DNA of 46,452 nt from Prevotellaceae bacterium (lineage in GTDB: Bacteria > Bacteroidota > Bacteroidia > Bacteroidales > Bacteroidaceae), in assembly GCA_028723455.1 (NCBI GenBank), contig JAQYEW010000010.1, positions 1 to 46,452 of the forward strand. The letters are read 5' to 3'. A program made the translations under genes and the position numbers. Shown piece by piece: positions 1 to 6,460 of the stretch. The notes under the pieces are model-generated. The model worked only from the letters and a program-made list of their open reading frames with translations. It did no database searches and was not told the DNA's origin. Position 1 is the stretch's first letter; every line of letters begins with the position of its first letter.

Positions 1-658
1 TCATAGTACCTCGCACCATAGTAGTACATACCTGTCTCTTCGTCAAATTCCTTTGCATTGAAGAGATACGGCGTGTTCCATACACTGTTGCGTTCCTCGA
101 TGAACACTTCTCCGAACGGCACATACTCGATGTGCTGTACCACCTCGCCGTCAAGATTGGTGATATAGCTGGAGCTGCCAAGATGGTCGGGATGGTAGAA
201 GAACTGCAGGTTCTCGTAGTTATCAGGGTCTTTGAACGACTTGGCAACTGCGCGTGCCTGAGCCTTCCGAGCCCGTGCCATTGCCGCCTCCATATAGCCG
301 TCATTGCAGCAGAATCCTTCACCGTCGGCATAGTTGTCGTTGTCGGTTCCGTTATAAGGTACATCAAAGGTCTTGTAGTTTCCTTGATTACCTGCTGCTG
401 TGCTGCATACTTAGCCTTATAGTTTACCGAAAGACCACCAGTTTTGGCTCCGGCATATTCTATGCGGTGCGGGTCAGAACCGTAGGAGGCTAAATCACCA
501 ACCTTTGACACGATGCGCTGACTGCCTGCGTAGATATGCTTGGTGTAACGACCGCCCTGATTAGCCACAAGATACGGACTGACATAGAGCGAGAACTTCG
601 CCGTGTTGGTGAAGCCGCCGGAGAATACTCCGTTGACATACACCTGATTGCTCATCAT
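1..658 (-). pseudogene. RHS cassette 1, core fragment, frameshifted and cut by the window edge
   Basis: Translating the minus strand from the ATG at 658 gives RHS core sequence (YVNGVFSGG, SLYVSPYLV, KHIYAGSQRIVSKVGDLASY) that aligns with cassette 2. Near 377-385 the reading frame slips: cassette 2 has codons for IKDNYKTFD, while here one base is missing, so the frame after IKE becomes nonsense. In the next frame the core resumes without stops to the window edge (NYENLQFFYHPDHLG, EYVPFGEVFIEERN, FDEETGMYYYGARYY). The 5' edge is abrupt: homology to cassette 2 begins only at YVN, so this is a truncated core rather than a full rhs gene. It follows the immunity candidate at 691-1218 by 32 bp and is probably on the same transcript. 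The tip and any immunity gene lie outside the window. The frameshift could also be a sequencing error. Confidence 0.85.
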
Positions 659-690
659 TTTAGATTTTACTTTATTTTATAATTTAGTCA

Positions 691-1218
691 TTATAGTTGT
701 CGATACCATAATCTAATTTCTCGTATAATTTCTTCATTAAGAAACACCAACAAATCAATCGGTAAGGGACTTGGTATAGATATTGAGTCAAATATCATAT
801 CCTTAATAATACAATTCCCGTTTATAAAAGCAAAATATGCGGGATACCCAGCTTGAAATTTGCTTCCAATTTTTCCCTGATTTGGTTCGTCCAAATATTG
901 AATATTGGCAAAGTATTTAGCAACCGACCCTCTACTGTTGCCATTATCATTAAACTTGACGGGAATCAGTTCAAAATTCTTATTTTGTGTATCAATCGTC
1001 ACAAAATATTCAGTACCTATGGTATCGTTGACAACTATCAAATAAAATTGTTCTTTAATACCAAAAACAATTTTCGACTCGTTAGTTGTAGATTCTGGCA
1101 TTTTATTGAGAATAGCAGATACTAATTCTCTGTTTCCCTGTACCGTATTAGGCTCAGCAAAAACCTTGCTGTTTCCGACCACGATGAACATAATATAAAA
1201 AAACAAAATTTCTCTCAT
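691..1218 (-). CDS. Secreted hypothetical protein, candidate immunity protein for RHS cassette 2
   Basis: A 175-residue protein starting with a hydrophobic stretch and a plausible signal-peptidase site (FFYIMFIVVGNSKVFA, then EPN), so it is probably exported to the periplasm or anchored at the membrane. No lipobox and no recognised domain; the mature part is polar and likely alpha/beta (for example YFVTIDTQNKNFELIPV). It is the first gene after the cassette 2 toxin tip, same strand, 79 bp after the toxin stop, with a strong hairpin in between. That position is where immunity genes sit in RHS/polymorphic-toxin loci. Base composition is AT-rich like the toxin tips and unlike the core. The immunity role is inferred from position only. 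If right, the signal peptide suggests that the toxin is met in the periplasm. Confidence 0.6.
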   Translation of the reverse strand: MREILFFYIMFIVVGNSKVFAEPNTVQGNRELVSAILNKMPESTTNESKIVFGIKEQFYLIVVNDTIGTEYFVTIDTQNKNFELIPVKFNDNGNSRGSVAKYFANIQYLDEPNQGKIGSKFQAGYPAYFAFINGNCIIKDMIFDSISIPSPLPIDLLVFLNEEIIREIRLWYRQL

Positions 1219-1245
1219 ATTCCTATTGCTTTAATATATAGTATT

Positions 1246-1285
1246 GCTAAACTTGGTATATGGTTCTACATATACCAAGTTTAGC
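1246..1285. repeat. Perfect 17-bp-arm inverted repeat between toxin tip 2 and its immunity gene
   Basis: Left arm GCTAAACTTGGTATATG (1246-1262) and right arm CATATACCAAGTTTAGC (1269-1285) are exact reverse complements around a 6-nt loop. On the minus strand the hairpin lies 12 bp after the toxin stop and 27 bp before the immunity ATG. It is not followed by a U-run, so a standard intrinsic terminator is unlikely. Attenuation, RNA processing or a recombination/protein-binding site are possible. Confidence 0.9.
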
Positions 1286-1297
1286 GAATGCTTGTTG

Positions 1298-2899
1298 TTA
1301 TTTAGTATAAGGCAAACTATAAGGACTTACAATATCTTTTCCTCCGGCATGGTCTGATCCATCTCTTTGGGGGAGTCTGAGCAATCTCCTTACAAGATTG
1401 TCCGTTCTAATTGCGTTTGTATTATTATGTACAGGACTTTCTTTTCTTGCAGATGGTAGTCCATGACCCAATAATTCATGTGCAGATGTTACGGCCTTAA
1501 GCTTATCTTGGACACCCCTAATAAAAGAATGCGATCCTTTAGATGTTGGGACATTGAATCCTTCCCCTCCAAGAGTTTGAATGGTGGCATCATCGTAATA
1601 GTAGCGTGTAGACCCATCAGAACGTTCTTCTCGTTTTCTGAATGCATCTCCAATTTTACTATCAGGGTCAATACTGTTCAGATACTTATTAATATCTGAG
1701 TACCCGCTTGATGAAACTTCTTCTCCATCCTTCAAATATTCTATTGAATGAACTTCTTTAGAATTAATGGTATTGACGAGTAAGCTAATATATGCCATTT
1801 CATCTTCTGAGCAAGTTACACCATCAAGAGCGTCTGCCAGTGCTGCGTCAGGAATTTGTTGGAACTTTTTACCTTTCAATGAAATCAAAGAACGTAAATT
1901 ATCAAACTTCGAATCTCCTAAAATTAAATGAACATCGCTTTTGAATTCTTCAGCGTCACTTTTAGTTACACCCCTAATCTCCATACCGGTAGGATCTGAA
2001 TATGCAATAGGATTTTGTGCCGCATAAATATATGTTGAATAATCCGGATACTTTTCTTCCATTGGGTCGGTTGACATCCATAGACTCAGCCTCGGCTCAT
2101 AGTACCTCGCCCCATAGTAGTACATACCTGTCTCCTCGTCAAACTCCTTCGCATTGAAGAGATAAGGCGTATTCCATGCATTATTGCGCTCTTCGATGAA
2201 TACTTCGCCGAACGGCACATACTCGATATGCTGAGCCACCTCACCGTCCAAGTTGGTGATGTAGCTTGAGCTTCCCAAATGGTCGGGATGGTAGTAGAAC
2301 TGCATCTTCTCGTACTCTTCATTCGGCTTGAAGTTACCATTGGCAGCCCTTGTTCGTGCCATAGCACGGGCTTGTGCTGCTTCGGGCGTACCGTCGTTGC
2401 AACAGAAGCCCTGACCGTTCACGTAGTCATCATTGTCCTTACCGTTGTATGGAATATCAAAGGTTTTGTAATTATCCTTGATGGATTGGAGTTGCTGTGC
2501 ATACTTATCCTTGTAGTTGATAGTCAAGCCATCAGCCTCATTGCCTGCGTATGGTATGCGTCTTGGGTCTGCACCGTAGCTGGCAAGGTCACCTAATTTG
2601 CTAACAATACGCTGTGAACCGATGTAGATATGCTTGGTGTACTTGCCACCCTGTCCGGCTACCAAGTACGGGCTGACATAGAGTGAGAAGCGAGCCGTAC
2701 CGGTGTTGCCACCCGAGAACTCGGAGTTTACGTATATGGCTTCGTTCTCGCCACTGGTCTTCACTGTGCGCTCGCCATCAGCATCGTACCAATAGTTGCT
2801 CACAAAACCATTCTCATCGGCAGCCAGCAAGCGGTTCTCCTCGTCCCAGATGAGCTTGCTCTCTCTTTTTCTAGCCTCATTATGTCCATCGTTCATCAT
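1298..2899 (-). CDS. RHS cassette 2: RHS core tail with zincin-like C-terminal toxin tip
   Basis: The open frame begins at 3013, but RHS homology starts at MMNDGHNEARKRESKLIWDE, so 2899 is chosen; a TAnnTTTG element at 2981-2988 lies between the two starts and favours the shorter form (533 aa). Residues 18-310 are RHS core with YD-type motifs (WYDADGERTV, YHPDHLGSSSYITNLDGE, FDEETGMYYYGARYYEPRL) ending in the typical tip boundary AAQNPIAYSDPTG. The tip (about 307-533) carries AHELLGHG at 473-480 followed by IRTDNLVRR. This is an HExxGH arrangement, one residue longer than HExxH, and resembles zincin-like effectors of Bacteroidota RHS proteins; protease activity is inferred. The N-terminal secretion and shell-forming parts of a full RHS protein are absent. 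Immunity candidate is the next gene downstream. Confidence 0.85.
   Translation of the reverse strand: MMNDGHNEARKRESKLIWDEENRLLAADENGFVSNYWYDADGERTVKTSGENEAIYVNSEFSGGNTGTARFSLYVSPYLVAGQGGKYTKHIYIGSQRIVSKLGDLASYGADPRRIPYAGNEADGLTINYKDKYAQQLQSIKDNYKTFDIPYNGKDNDDYVNGQGFCCNDGTPEAAQARAMARTRAANGNFKPNEEYEKMQFYYHPDHLGSSSYITNLDGEVAQHIEYVPFGEVFIEERNNAWNTPYLFNAKEFDEETGMYYYGARYYEPRLSLWMSTDPMEEKYPDYSTYIYAAQNPIAYSDPTGMEIRGVTKSDAEEFKSDVHLILGDSKFDNLRSLISLKGKKFQQIPDAALADALDGVTCSEDEMAYISLLVNTINSKEVHSIEYLKDGEEVSSSGYSDINKYLNSIDPDSKIGDAFRKREERSDGSTRYYYDDATIQTLGGEGFNVPTSKGSHSFIRGVQDKLKAVTSAHELLGHGLPSARKESPVHNNTNAIRTDNLVRRLLRLPQRDGSDHAGGKDIVSPYSLPYTK
2068..2735 (-). repeat. RHS core direct repeat, copy 2
   Basis: The stretch coding for the conserved RHS core is repeated in the same orientation at 1-637 (copy 1, entering mid-core at the window edge), 2068-2735 (copy 2) and 4019-4478 (copy 3, shorter at its 5' side and holding the palindromic insert). 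Long nearly identical blocks occur, for example the DNA for FDEETG, YYYGARYYEPRLSLWMSTD and FGEVFIEERN. Such repeats allow tip exchange by homologous recombination. Confidence 0.85.
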
Positions 2900-2925
2900 G
2901 CGTCTGGTATTTATAAATGATTTTT

Positions 2926-3291
2926 TTATAATTGAGGGCGTTTCTTGTATATTAAAATATATTTTATCAAAAAATAGTAACAAATATACAGTATTAGTAG
3001 CATGAATAGCCAAACAAAGGAACGCTTGGGGTATACATCTAATATACTTAGTTCATATAAGCATGGAACAATAAGCGGAATTAAAAGATTAAATTTGTTT
3101 TTGCCAAAAAATAACAATAGCAATAATAATAGTAGTTGGATAACAAATAGTATGCTTGTCCAAGCTATCATAGTCAATCCATAAGCAACATTAGGATGGG
3201 CTATAGGAACTAATCTATTTGTTAGGCATATGCCTAACAAATAGATTATACTAATTATTACATTCAAAATGACTGCGATGGTGGTTCTCAT
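2926..3291 (-). CDS. Small multi-pass membrane protein, candidate immunity protein for RHS cassette 3
   Basis: A 121-residue, strongly hydrophobic protein with about four predicted membrane spans (ILNVIISIIYLLGICL; LTMIAWTSILFVIQLLLLLL; LLIPLIVPCLYELSI; FVWLFMLLILYICYYFLI) and a basic C-terminus (KKRPQL). Its ATG overlaps the cassette 3 stop as ATGA (3288-3291), so translation of toxin and this gene is probably coupled. Position right after the toxin and small size fit an immunity protein in the inner membrane; this is inference, and no family is recognised. A perfect 38-bp palindrome covers codons about 15-27. Its tail may hold the promoter for cassette 2. Confidence 0.7.
   Translation of the reverse strand: MRTTIAVILNVIISIIYLLGICLTNRLVPIAHPNVAYGLTMIAWTSILFVIQLLLLLLLLFFGKNKFNLLIPLIVPCLYELSILDVYPKRSFVWLFMLLILYICYYFLIKYILIYKKRPQL
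2981..3014 (-). promoter_or_regulatory. Possible promoter for RHS cassette 2
   Basis: On the minus strand TATATTTG (2981-2988) matches the -7 consensus TAnnTTTG, and TTTG (3011-3014) lies 22 bp upstream, slightly longer than the usual 19-20. It sits inside the tail of the preceding immunity gene and would start transcription about 75 nt before the chosen ATG at 2899. Confidence 0.45.
3211..3248. repeat. Perfect 38-bp palindrome inside the immunity gene
   Basis: The arm TAATCTATTTGTTAGGCAT (3211-3229) is followed directly by its exact reverse complement (3230-3248) with no spacer. It is inside the coding region of the 121-aa membrane protein, where it encodes the residues IIYLLGICLTNRL. A 19-bp perfect arm in coding DNA is very unlikely by chance and could form a cruciform or a strong mRNA hairpin near the start of the gene. 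Confidence 0.95.
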
Positions 3292-4493
3292 TTCAATGGC
3301 TTTGATAAAATGGAAGGACTATGATTGGTTTTAGAAATGATACTATTTCGATTCCATTTGTCTGTACCTATGATCTTATAGCGATTTGAGGCCCAATTTA
3401 TAGCTCTTTTTATCATTTCATTATCGTAGCTATTTGATGTGTCAGATTTTCCGAATAATCCACTAAGGATAAAACCATCACCAAATTTCATACCAATTCT
3501 TAAAGTTTCTTTAGCAGCCAATTCATGGGAACCAAAAAATTTCAAGGAATTTCTATACTGGTTTAATGTAAATGGAACTTGCCCTATAGCATCCGTCCAA
3601 TAAGGATACCCATTCATAGTTACCATTAAATATCCATCTCCAGGTTTACCATTGGCTTTCCAATCTCCTGGTCCTTTAGTCCTATAAGCAATCATCGATC
3701 TATCTACTTCTCCAAACTTAACGACTTCATCCCATGTAAAATGTTTAAGTTCATCCATTACAGAAATATACTTATTCATGTATATGAGTTCCATATAATT
3801 GTCTGCAGTTGGGGCGAACCATTGAATTCCACGATCATACAGTTCTTTTGCTGTTAATGTAGTGGTATTCTTTTTATGGTCGTTTAAAGAAAACAAAAAC
3901 TTTTCATTGCCTGTTATGACTTTAATAGTATCTCCATTAACATCGATGTTCTTTATTGGATTATTTGAGCAGTATGAATAACTTGACATATTTGGATAAT
4001 TCTCTTTGAATCTATCCGTTGACATCCACAGACTCAATCTCGGCTCGTAGTATCTTGCACCATAGTAGTACAATCCCGTTTCCTCATCAAATTCCTTGGC
4101 ATTGAAGAGGTAAGGCGTGTTCCATACATTGTTGCGTTCCTCAATGAACACCTCTCCGAACGCCACATACTCGATGTGCTGCACTACCTCGCCTTCAAGG
4201 TTGGTGATGAAGCTGGAACTTCCAAGGTGGTCGGGATGGTAGAAGAACTGCAGGTTCTCGTAGTTATCCGGATCTTTGAATGACTTGGCAACTGCGCGTG
4301 CCTTGGTTTTCTGAGCCTGTGCCATTGCCGCTTCCATAGAGCCGTCATTGCAGCAGAATTGTCGTGCCAACGAGAGGAATGCGAACTCGTTCGCAAATTC
4401 CCGAGTGCAGCCGACAATGTCCTTTGGACAAAACTGACCGTCCACATAGTCGTCGTTGTACTCACCGTGGTACGGGGAAACAATAGCATTCAT
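3288..4493 (-). CDS. RHS cassette 3: short RHS core tail fused to a distinct toxin-like tip
   Basis: The frame is open from 4532, but a consensus promoter has its -7 element at 4519-4526, so the ATG at 4493 (MNAIVSPYHGEYNDD) is the first usable start, giving 401 aa. Residues about 6-180 are RHS core (NYENLQFFYHPDHLGSSSF, EYVAFGEVFIEERN, FDEETGLYYYGARYYEPRL) closing with SSYSYCSNNPIKNIDVNGD. Residues about 21-45 (CPKDIVGCTREFANEFAFL) are an in-frame palindromic insertion absent from the other cassettes. The tip (about 188-401) has no metal-binding signature; GPGDWKANGKPGDGYL and the FGSHELAAKETLRIG segment recall type-44 polymorphic toxins, only weakly. Its stop overlaps the start of the membrane immunity candidate. 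With no N-terminal RHS shell, it is either an expressed displaced tip or a donor for recombination. Confidence 0.85.
   Translation of the reverse strand: MNAIVSPYHGEYNDDYVDGQFCPKDIVGCTREFANEFAFLSLARQFCCNDGSMEAAMAQAQKTKARAVAKSFKDPDNYENLQFFYHPDHLGSSSFITNLEGEVVQHIEYVAFGEVFIEERNNVWNTPYLFNAKEFDEETGLYYYGARYYEPRLSLWMSTDRFKENYPNMSSYSYCSNNPIKNIDVNGDTIKVITGNEKFLFSLNDHKKNTTTLTAKELYDRGIQWFAPTADNYMELIYMNKYISVMDELKHFTWDEVVKFGEVDRSMIAYRTKGPGDWKANGKPGDGYLMVTMNGYPYWTDAIGQVPFTLNQYRNSLKFFGSHELAAKETLRIGMKFGDGFILSGLFGKSDTSNSYDNEMIKRAINWASNRYKIIGTDKWNRNSIISKTNHSPSILSKPLK
4019..4478 (-). repeat. RHS core direct repeat, copy 3
   Basis: Same orientation and sequence family as 1-637 and 2068-2735; similarity begins at the WMSTD codons (about 4019) and stops near 4478, just inside the cassette start. 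In the FCCNDG to YHPDHLG part it is closer to copy 1 than to copy 2 (shared AVAKSFKDPDNYENLQFF). Confidence 0.85.
4358..4418. repeat. ~61-bp palindromic insert in the RHS core of cassette 3
   Basis: Ends ATTGTCG (4358-4364) and CGACAAT (4412-4418) are inverted; inside, GGAAT/ATTCC flank GCGAAC-TC-GTTCGC. Cassettes 1 and 2 lack this segment: their core runs straight from the FCCNDG codons to the DG(Q/E) codons. The extra DNA (about 4360-4435) keeps the frame. It looks like a small palindromic mobile or REP-like element. Confidence 0.7.
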
Positions 4494-4518
4494 AAGGCGA
4501 TATGTAAGTCTTTGATTG

Positions 4519-4550
4519 CAAATGTAATGCATTAATTCGTAAAGCGCAAA
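4519..4550 (-). promoter_or_regulatory. Bacteroidota-type promoter of RHS cassette 3
   Basis: On the minus strand TTTG (4547-4550), 20-bp spacer, TACATTTG (4519-4526). This matches TTTG-N19/20-TAnnTTTG. Predicted transcript start is about 22 nt before the ATG at 4493. Confidence 0.75.
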
Positions 4551-5414
4551 AGAATGAGGACAAATTTCGCTGTATTCATTTTCTTGCCGTGGATTGCATA
4601 GGGCGAGGTCATAAAGTTAACTTAGATGGTTGATGAACATAGTTTCTTTGGGTAGCTGAACATAGGTCAAGGCTCGTACCGCAGAATAGGTACCAAGAGT
4701 GTTTGTGTTCATAAATCCCCATCTGAAGCTCTTCCTTTGTACTAACAAAAAACTAATACAGCTGTCATTTTTCATCAGAAAACAGCTAACTTTGCAACAC
4801 AAGGCTCTTTGAAGCATTGCAGAATAAAGAAAGGAAAAGAAACTCGCTCGTTTCCATCTCGTAACCCTTTTCTTCTTTATTCATTGTTATTAAACTGATT
4901 ATCTGAAATTTACAAAATCATTAAAACGTTTGCGGGGATAACGTTTGCTATGTTTTCCTCATAGACAGGGTATTGAGGTAATGTATGCTTTATTGTAGAT
5001 GGAGTTTGTCTCACCGTCGAAACAAGCCTTCAACAGTTGTTTTGAAAATAATAAACTGTAACCATATTCTTTGTTTTCCTTTCTTTTTGAATTTCATTTA
5101 TTGGTATCCAAACGAAGCCTTCTAGCGTGAAAAGGCATGCGTCGGAGGCATTTCTACAGTCTTTTGGATAGCCTTTTAGAAAAGAAAGCGTTGTTTTGCT
5201 CAAGACACCTATATGTTTTTAGGAAAACAACGCAATGTTTTCATGCAAAACAAACCGTGTTTTCCGTTTCAATTATGGGACTTACGCCATGGTTTTTTCG
5301 TTTGATTGTGTTTTTTTTAGCAAATGTTTTAATAATCAGTTGTTTACAAAATACTGATTTCTGCCCCTCAAATTGACGATGGTGTGATGCGTCTGGAAAT
5401 ATCGCCGTGTGGCG

Positions 5415-5472
5415 CATTGGCGTTTTGACAAAAAGAAAGCAAAAAGAGCAAAAAAAGATCACAACGCCAATG
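5415..5472. repeat. 10-bp inverted repeat with 38-bp A-rich loop
   Basis: CATTGGCGTT (5415-5424) and AACGCCAATG (5463-5472) are exact reverse complements. The loop is purine-rich on the plus strand. Role unknown; it may mark the ends of a small element or a weak structure. Confidence 0.7.
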
Positions 5473-5591
5473 GATACACCTTGGAGTTTTGGTACATAAG
5501 AAATGGTATATCTTTATTCCTAGATTTTGCAGTCTGGCAAACTTTATAAATTCTGGTGTCGCTTTTGGGAAGTACTGTTATGAGTTAATTG

Positions 5592-5610
5592 CCCCCCCCC
5601 AAAAAAAAAA
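5592..5610 (+). repeat. C9A10 homopolymer tract
   Basis: Nine C followed by ten A, about 50 bp upstream of the -7 element at 5661 that probably serves the Crp/Fnr regulator. Such tracts slip in replication and could vary in length between cells or reads. Confidence 0.85.
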
Positions 5611-5660
5611 TAAGTTTGTATTATTGCTGTTTTCTTGGAATCAATTTGCGATAAATCAAG

Positions 5661-5668
5661 TATCTTTG
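5661..5668 (+). promoter_or_regulatory. -7 promoter element of the Crp/Fnr regulator gene
   Basis: TATCTTTG matches TAnnTTTG exactly; a TTGG at 5636-5639 lies about 21 bp upstream as a weak -33. It would give a leader of about 130 nt before the ATG at 5802. Confidence 0.55.
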
Positions 5669-5801
5669 CGTTATTATTCCAAGAAACTCTCTTGTGAGCA
5701 AAATCTTCTGGTTTTATTTTTATTCAACGCCGAATGAACGTCAATTTTCGCCCGGGAATTTTTAATTACAAAAGATTCATTCAACATTCAACGTAAATAT
5801 T

Positions 5802-6395
5802 ATGGTAGAGGTAAATGAGTTTCGATACTGCAAAGAACGATTGCGTTTTTTGTGTCCGACACTCTCGGAAAGTCTAATTGATGATCTATCTCTGGGCTGG
5901 CGTGTTGTTTTTTTCGACAAAAGGGAACATCTTATTGAGGCAAATTGTATTCAGGAAAACGCTTTCATGATTGTGCAAGGGTTGGTTCGGGCTTACTATC
6001 CTACGTTAGAAGAGGATATAACCATCAACTTTGTTGCCGAAGGGGAGTTTGCCACCCACTATACATCTTTGGAACATCCGCGTCCTTCTCATTTTGCTTT
6101 TCAAGCATTAGAGCCGACAACTGCGGTGGCATTCTCCTACGAGAACGTGTATGAAATGAGTAAGAGAAGACATGAAACAGAACAACTGTTGCGTCTCTTG
6201 CTGGAGTATGAATATAATCGTCTTATGGCACATACCGAGACCCTCTTGCTCAGGAATGCGGAGGATCGCTATCGTTTGTTTTTGAAACATTTTGGCCATC
6301 TGATGTCTCGAATTTCAGTAACGGACCTATCTGGTTATCTTGGCATAAGCCGCCAGAACCTGACGCTAATCCGCAAGCGTCTCCTCTTGGTTTGA
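5802..6395 (+). CDS. Crp/Fnr-family transcriptional regulator
   Basis: A 197-residue protein with an N-terminal cyclic-nucleotide-binding-type beta-roll (about 20-120: FDKREHLIEANCIQENAFMI, VRAYYPTLEEDITINFVAEG) and a C-terminal helix-turn-helix (about 171-195, ISVTDLSGYLGISRQNLTLI). There are no Fnr-type cysteine clusters and no clear cAMP-contact signature, so the ligand is unknown, as for most Bacteroidota members of this family. Genes of this kind often control a neighbouring small operon. Here a perfect inverted repeat sits at its own stop codon just before the hydrolase-oxidoreductase pair, which suggests that this regulator controls them. Confidence 0.9.
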   Translation: MVEVNEFRYCKERLRFLCPTLSESLIDDLSLGWRVVFFDKREHLIEANCIQENAFMIVQGLVRAYYPTLEEDITINFVAEGEFATHYTSLEHPRPSHFAFQALEPTTAVAFSYENVYEMSKRRHETEQLLRLLLEYEYNRLMAHTETLLLRNAEDRYRLFLKHFGHLMSRISVTDLSGYLGISRQNLTLIRKRLLLV

Positions 6396-6408
6396 CAAAA
6401 ATTTGTCA
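6393..6408. promoter_or_regulatory. Putative Crp/Fnr operator TGACAAA-AA-TTTGTCA
   Basis: A 7-bp perfect inverted repeat starting at the TGA stop of the regulator and lying about 53 bp before the hydrolase ATG. Size and symmetry fit the dimeric Crp/Fnr binding mode. A near-consensus -7 (GATCTTTG, 6431-6438) is 22 bp downstream, so the site sits where the -33 region is expected and could activate or repress. Confidence 0.6.
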
Positions 6409-6460
6409 GGCAAGTGTCGGAAGAAAAGACGATCTTTGCAATCAAAATAATACGAAATAG

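Larger units (their letters stand above)
4551..5660. other. Gene-poor AT-rich spacer
   Basis: No convincing gene. Short open frames (4617-4817 minus, 5137-5376 plus, 5241-5462 minus, 5489-5737 plus) have low-complexity, unrecognised products. Visible features are a direct repeat of AACGTTTGC (twice around 4926-4950), a long-range inverted repeat (5415-5472) and a C9A10 tract (5592-5610). The spacer separates the leftward RHS block from the rightward regulator cluster and may hold decayed mobile-element or dispersed-repeat DNA. Confidence 0.6.

Noticed and set aside
4617..4817. 66-aa open frame on the minus strand upstream of cassette 3
   Set aside because: Low-complexity, no family, and located upstream of the cassette 3 promoter; no start signal was seen.
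5137..5462. Overlapping short frames on both strands (79 and 73 aa)
   Set aside because: Both products look like translated repeat or spacer DNA (Phe/Lys/Cys-rich), with no signal, domain or promoter. They may be a dispersed intergenic repeat.
5489..5737. 82-aa frame spanning the C9A10 tract
   Set aside because: The frame depends on the homopolymer and the product is not protein-like; the region holds the promoter of the regulator.
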